Below, in pieces: positions 52,767 through 53,383 of a stretch of 53,383 nt of DNA (positions are counted from its first letter, which is position 1; each line of letters starts with the position of its first letter). The DNA lies in contig JACSRX010000009.1 in NCBI GenBank assembly GCA_014879535.1, positions 1-53,383 of the forward strand, given 5' to 3'. This DNA is from Chthoniobacterales bacterium. GTDB lineage: Bacteria; Verrucomicrobiota; Verrucomicrobiia; Chthoniobacterales; JACTMZ01. The position numbers were made by a program, and so were the translations under genes. The notes below the pieces were generated by a model. The model searched no databases. It was not told where the DNA came from and saw only the letters and a program-made list of their open reading frames with translations.

Positions 52767-53169
52767 TTTTTATTTTGGTGATCTTAGGCCAGAATACACA
52801 AGTTAAAGCCAGAAGAATCCAGGCGGCATTTCCTACATATCTCCAAGCGGCAACTTCGCGGGTATCGTTCAAATAGGTATGCATGGCGGCCGATCCGGCC
52901 AAGAAAAGCAATGAAAACGAAAGAACGAGGGATGGAATAATCAGCGCTGGATATAAAATAGGGCTCCTCCATGCAATGATTCCCGCGAGTGCTGGAATAA
53001 TAATAAAATTGATCTCCAGTGGGGCTAAGGAGTCGCAAATGTAGTAAAAGGGAGGTAAAGGCTTGCCCTCGTATAAATCTGAAATCAGCTCGCAACCCGA
53101 ATTCAGAAGAAATAGCCCTGAAAGCGTTAGAAGTGCAATCAGAACGCTTGATGTGGCTTTCGAAATCAT
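52717..53169 (-). CDS. Integron cassette 1: four-helix membrane protein
   Basis: 150 residues with four hydrophobic stretches ('VLIALLTLSGLFLLNSGCEL', 'INFIIIPALAGIIAW', 'LYPALIIPSLVLSFSLLFLAG', 'GNAAWILLALTCVFW'). The last residues (SSVSQRASRAAAE) and the stop codon are encoded by the attC site itself. The ATG lies 13 nt inside the cassette; a three-codon frame ATG-AAG-ATA-TGA in front of it ends in an ATGA overlap with the start. No family recognised. GC content is clearly below the chromosomal background. Confidence 0.62.
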   Translation of the reverse strand: MISKATSSVLIALLTLSGLFLLNSGCELISDLYEGKPLPPFYYICDSLAPLEINFIIIPALAGIIAWRSPILYPALIIPSLVLSFSLLFLAGSAAMHTYLNDTREVAAWRYVGNAAWILLALTCVFWPKITKIKNRTSSVSQRASRAAAE

Positions 53170-53175
53170 ATCTTC

Positions 53176-53182
53176 ATCGAAC
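53176..53182 (-). other. attI-type recombination junction
   Basis: G/TTCGAT on the minus strand marks the insertion point between the integrase-proximal sequence and cassette 1. It is the counterpart of the attC R'' box ATCGAAC at 52760-52766. The remaining attI sequence would be in 53183-53236, which contains no gene. Direct repeats for accessory integrase sites are not obvious. Confidence 0.6.
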
Positions 53183-53215
53183 GTATTTTAGAATGATATG
53201 TGGATTTATTGGGAA

Positions 53216-53231
53216 AGCATGATATCATGCT
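53216..53231. promoter_or_regulatory. 16-bp perfect palindrome upstream of the integrase gene
   Basis: AGCATGATATCATGCT is its own reverse complement and ends 5 nt before the integrase ATG. The position is right for an operator controlling the integrase or for protein binding in attI. It does not match the enterobacterial LexA box (CTG-N10-CAG). Confidence 0.5.
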
Positions 53232-53236
53232 AAACC

Positions 53237-53383
53237 ATGAAGACAGACACCAAAAGTCATGCGGTGAAGGTGTGGGAAGATCGTTGGGCGCGGTTTGCGT
53301 TGGGATTGGCCCGCCGTGGGGTCGATCCGCAGAAGCACGAGTTCTGTCGTGCCTGGGTGCGCGGGTTTGTGGCTTTCATAAAG
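53237..53383 (+). CDS. intI: Integron-integrase-like tyrosine recombinase, N-terminal fragment
   Basis: 49 codons open to the window edge, MKTDTKSHAVKVWEDRW..., with 'ARFALGLARRGVDPQKHEFC' and 'RAWVRGFVAFIK'. The pattern of aromatic and basic residues (W..RF...L.R.GV...K..FC.AWVR.FV.F) resembles the N-terminal SAM-like arm-binding domain of IntI from PVC and other environmental integrons. The catalytic domain lies outside. Its position, divergent from the cassettes and next to the attI junction, is what an intI gene should have. The identity rests on this short stretch plus context. Confidence 0.6.
   Translation, partial: MKTDTKSHAVKVWEDRWARFALGLARRGVDPQKHEFCRAWVRGFVAFIK

Noticed and set aside
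52236-53383. Reading the right-hand block as a prophage or insertion sequence
   Set aside because: No transposase, terminal inverted repeats or phage structural genes are seen, and the attC/attI geometry explains the block better.

Overview
The window is a GC-rich bacterial chromosome segment. It opens in the 3' end of a 23S rRNA gene and closes inside the first codons of what looks like an integron integrase. Gene content fits the PVC group, most likely Verrucomicrobiota: a SWIB-domain protein with a histone-like basic tail, two ExbB/ExbD clusters embedded in tetratricopeptide (TPR) and TonB-like genes, a GuaB3-type IMP dehydrogenase relative and a plant/cyanobacterial-length IspH. This placement is an inference from gene content, not from a database search.

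Layout. 1-625: 23S end, 5S rRNA and a terminator. 725-10570 (minus): the SWIB gene, then a tightly coupled LuxE-like/recC/recB/recD operon with ATGA overlaps inside recCBD. 10655-17109 (plus): a chained operon of two secreted repeat proteins, an ExbB-like channel protein, two ExbD-like proteins and a von Willebrand A protein, probably one envelope complex. A beta-carbonic anhydrase follows. 17823-24715 (minus): a methyltransferase and a probable membrane-lipid operon holding Cfa, a TIGR01777-type epimerase, a membrane SRPBCC protein, two paralogous four-helix membrane proteins, an MBOAT/wax-synthase-like acyltransferase and a small membrane protein, headed by a GbsR/MarR-type regulator. Two near-identical inverted repeats, one at the regulator promoter and one before the next gene, look like its operators. 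24847-30082: HXXEE protein, acyltransferase 3, ComEC, an unknown protein and a lipoprotein.

30145-38363 (plus): rplU-rpmA with promoter and terminator; a second ExbB/ExbD/TonB-like/zinc-ribbon operon; guaB3, fabF and a purine nucleoside phosphorylase; then an ECF sigma factor, a putative membrane anti-sigma protein and an HtrA-like protein whose three catalytic residues are all replaced. 38382-43792 (mostly minus): accA coupled to a LysM protein with a decayed L,D-transpeptidase domain, ispH (plus), manA and menG, with tRNA-Leu(CAG) ending 8 nt before the menG start codon. 43963-52183: a TPR protein, a beta-lactamase-fold hydrolase, a YjbQ protein, a zinc-ribbon/rhomboid fusion, priA, menC-menA and a secreted esterase. 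MenG, MenC and MenA indicate menaquinone synthesis.

52236-53383 is AT-richer and reads as the start of a chromosomal integron. A partial integrase-like gene runs rightward off the window. A recombination core lies just upstream of it. Two cassettes, each carrying one small membrane-protein gene, read leftward and are separated by a well-formed 58-bp attC site. This and the GbsR-controlled lipid operon are the two most interesting parts of the window.
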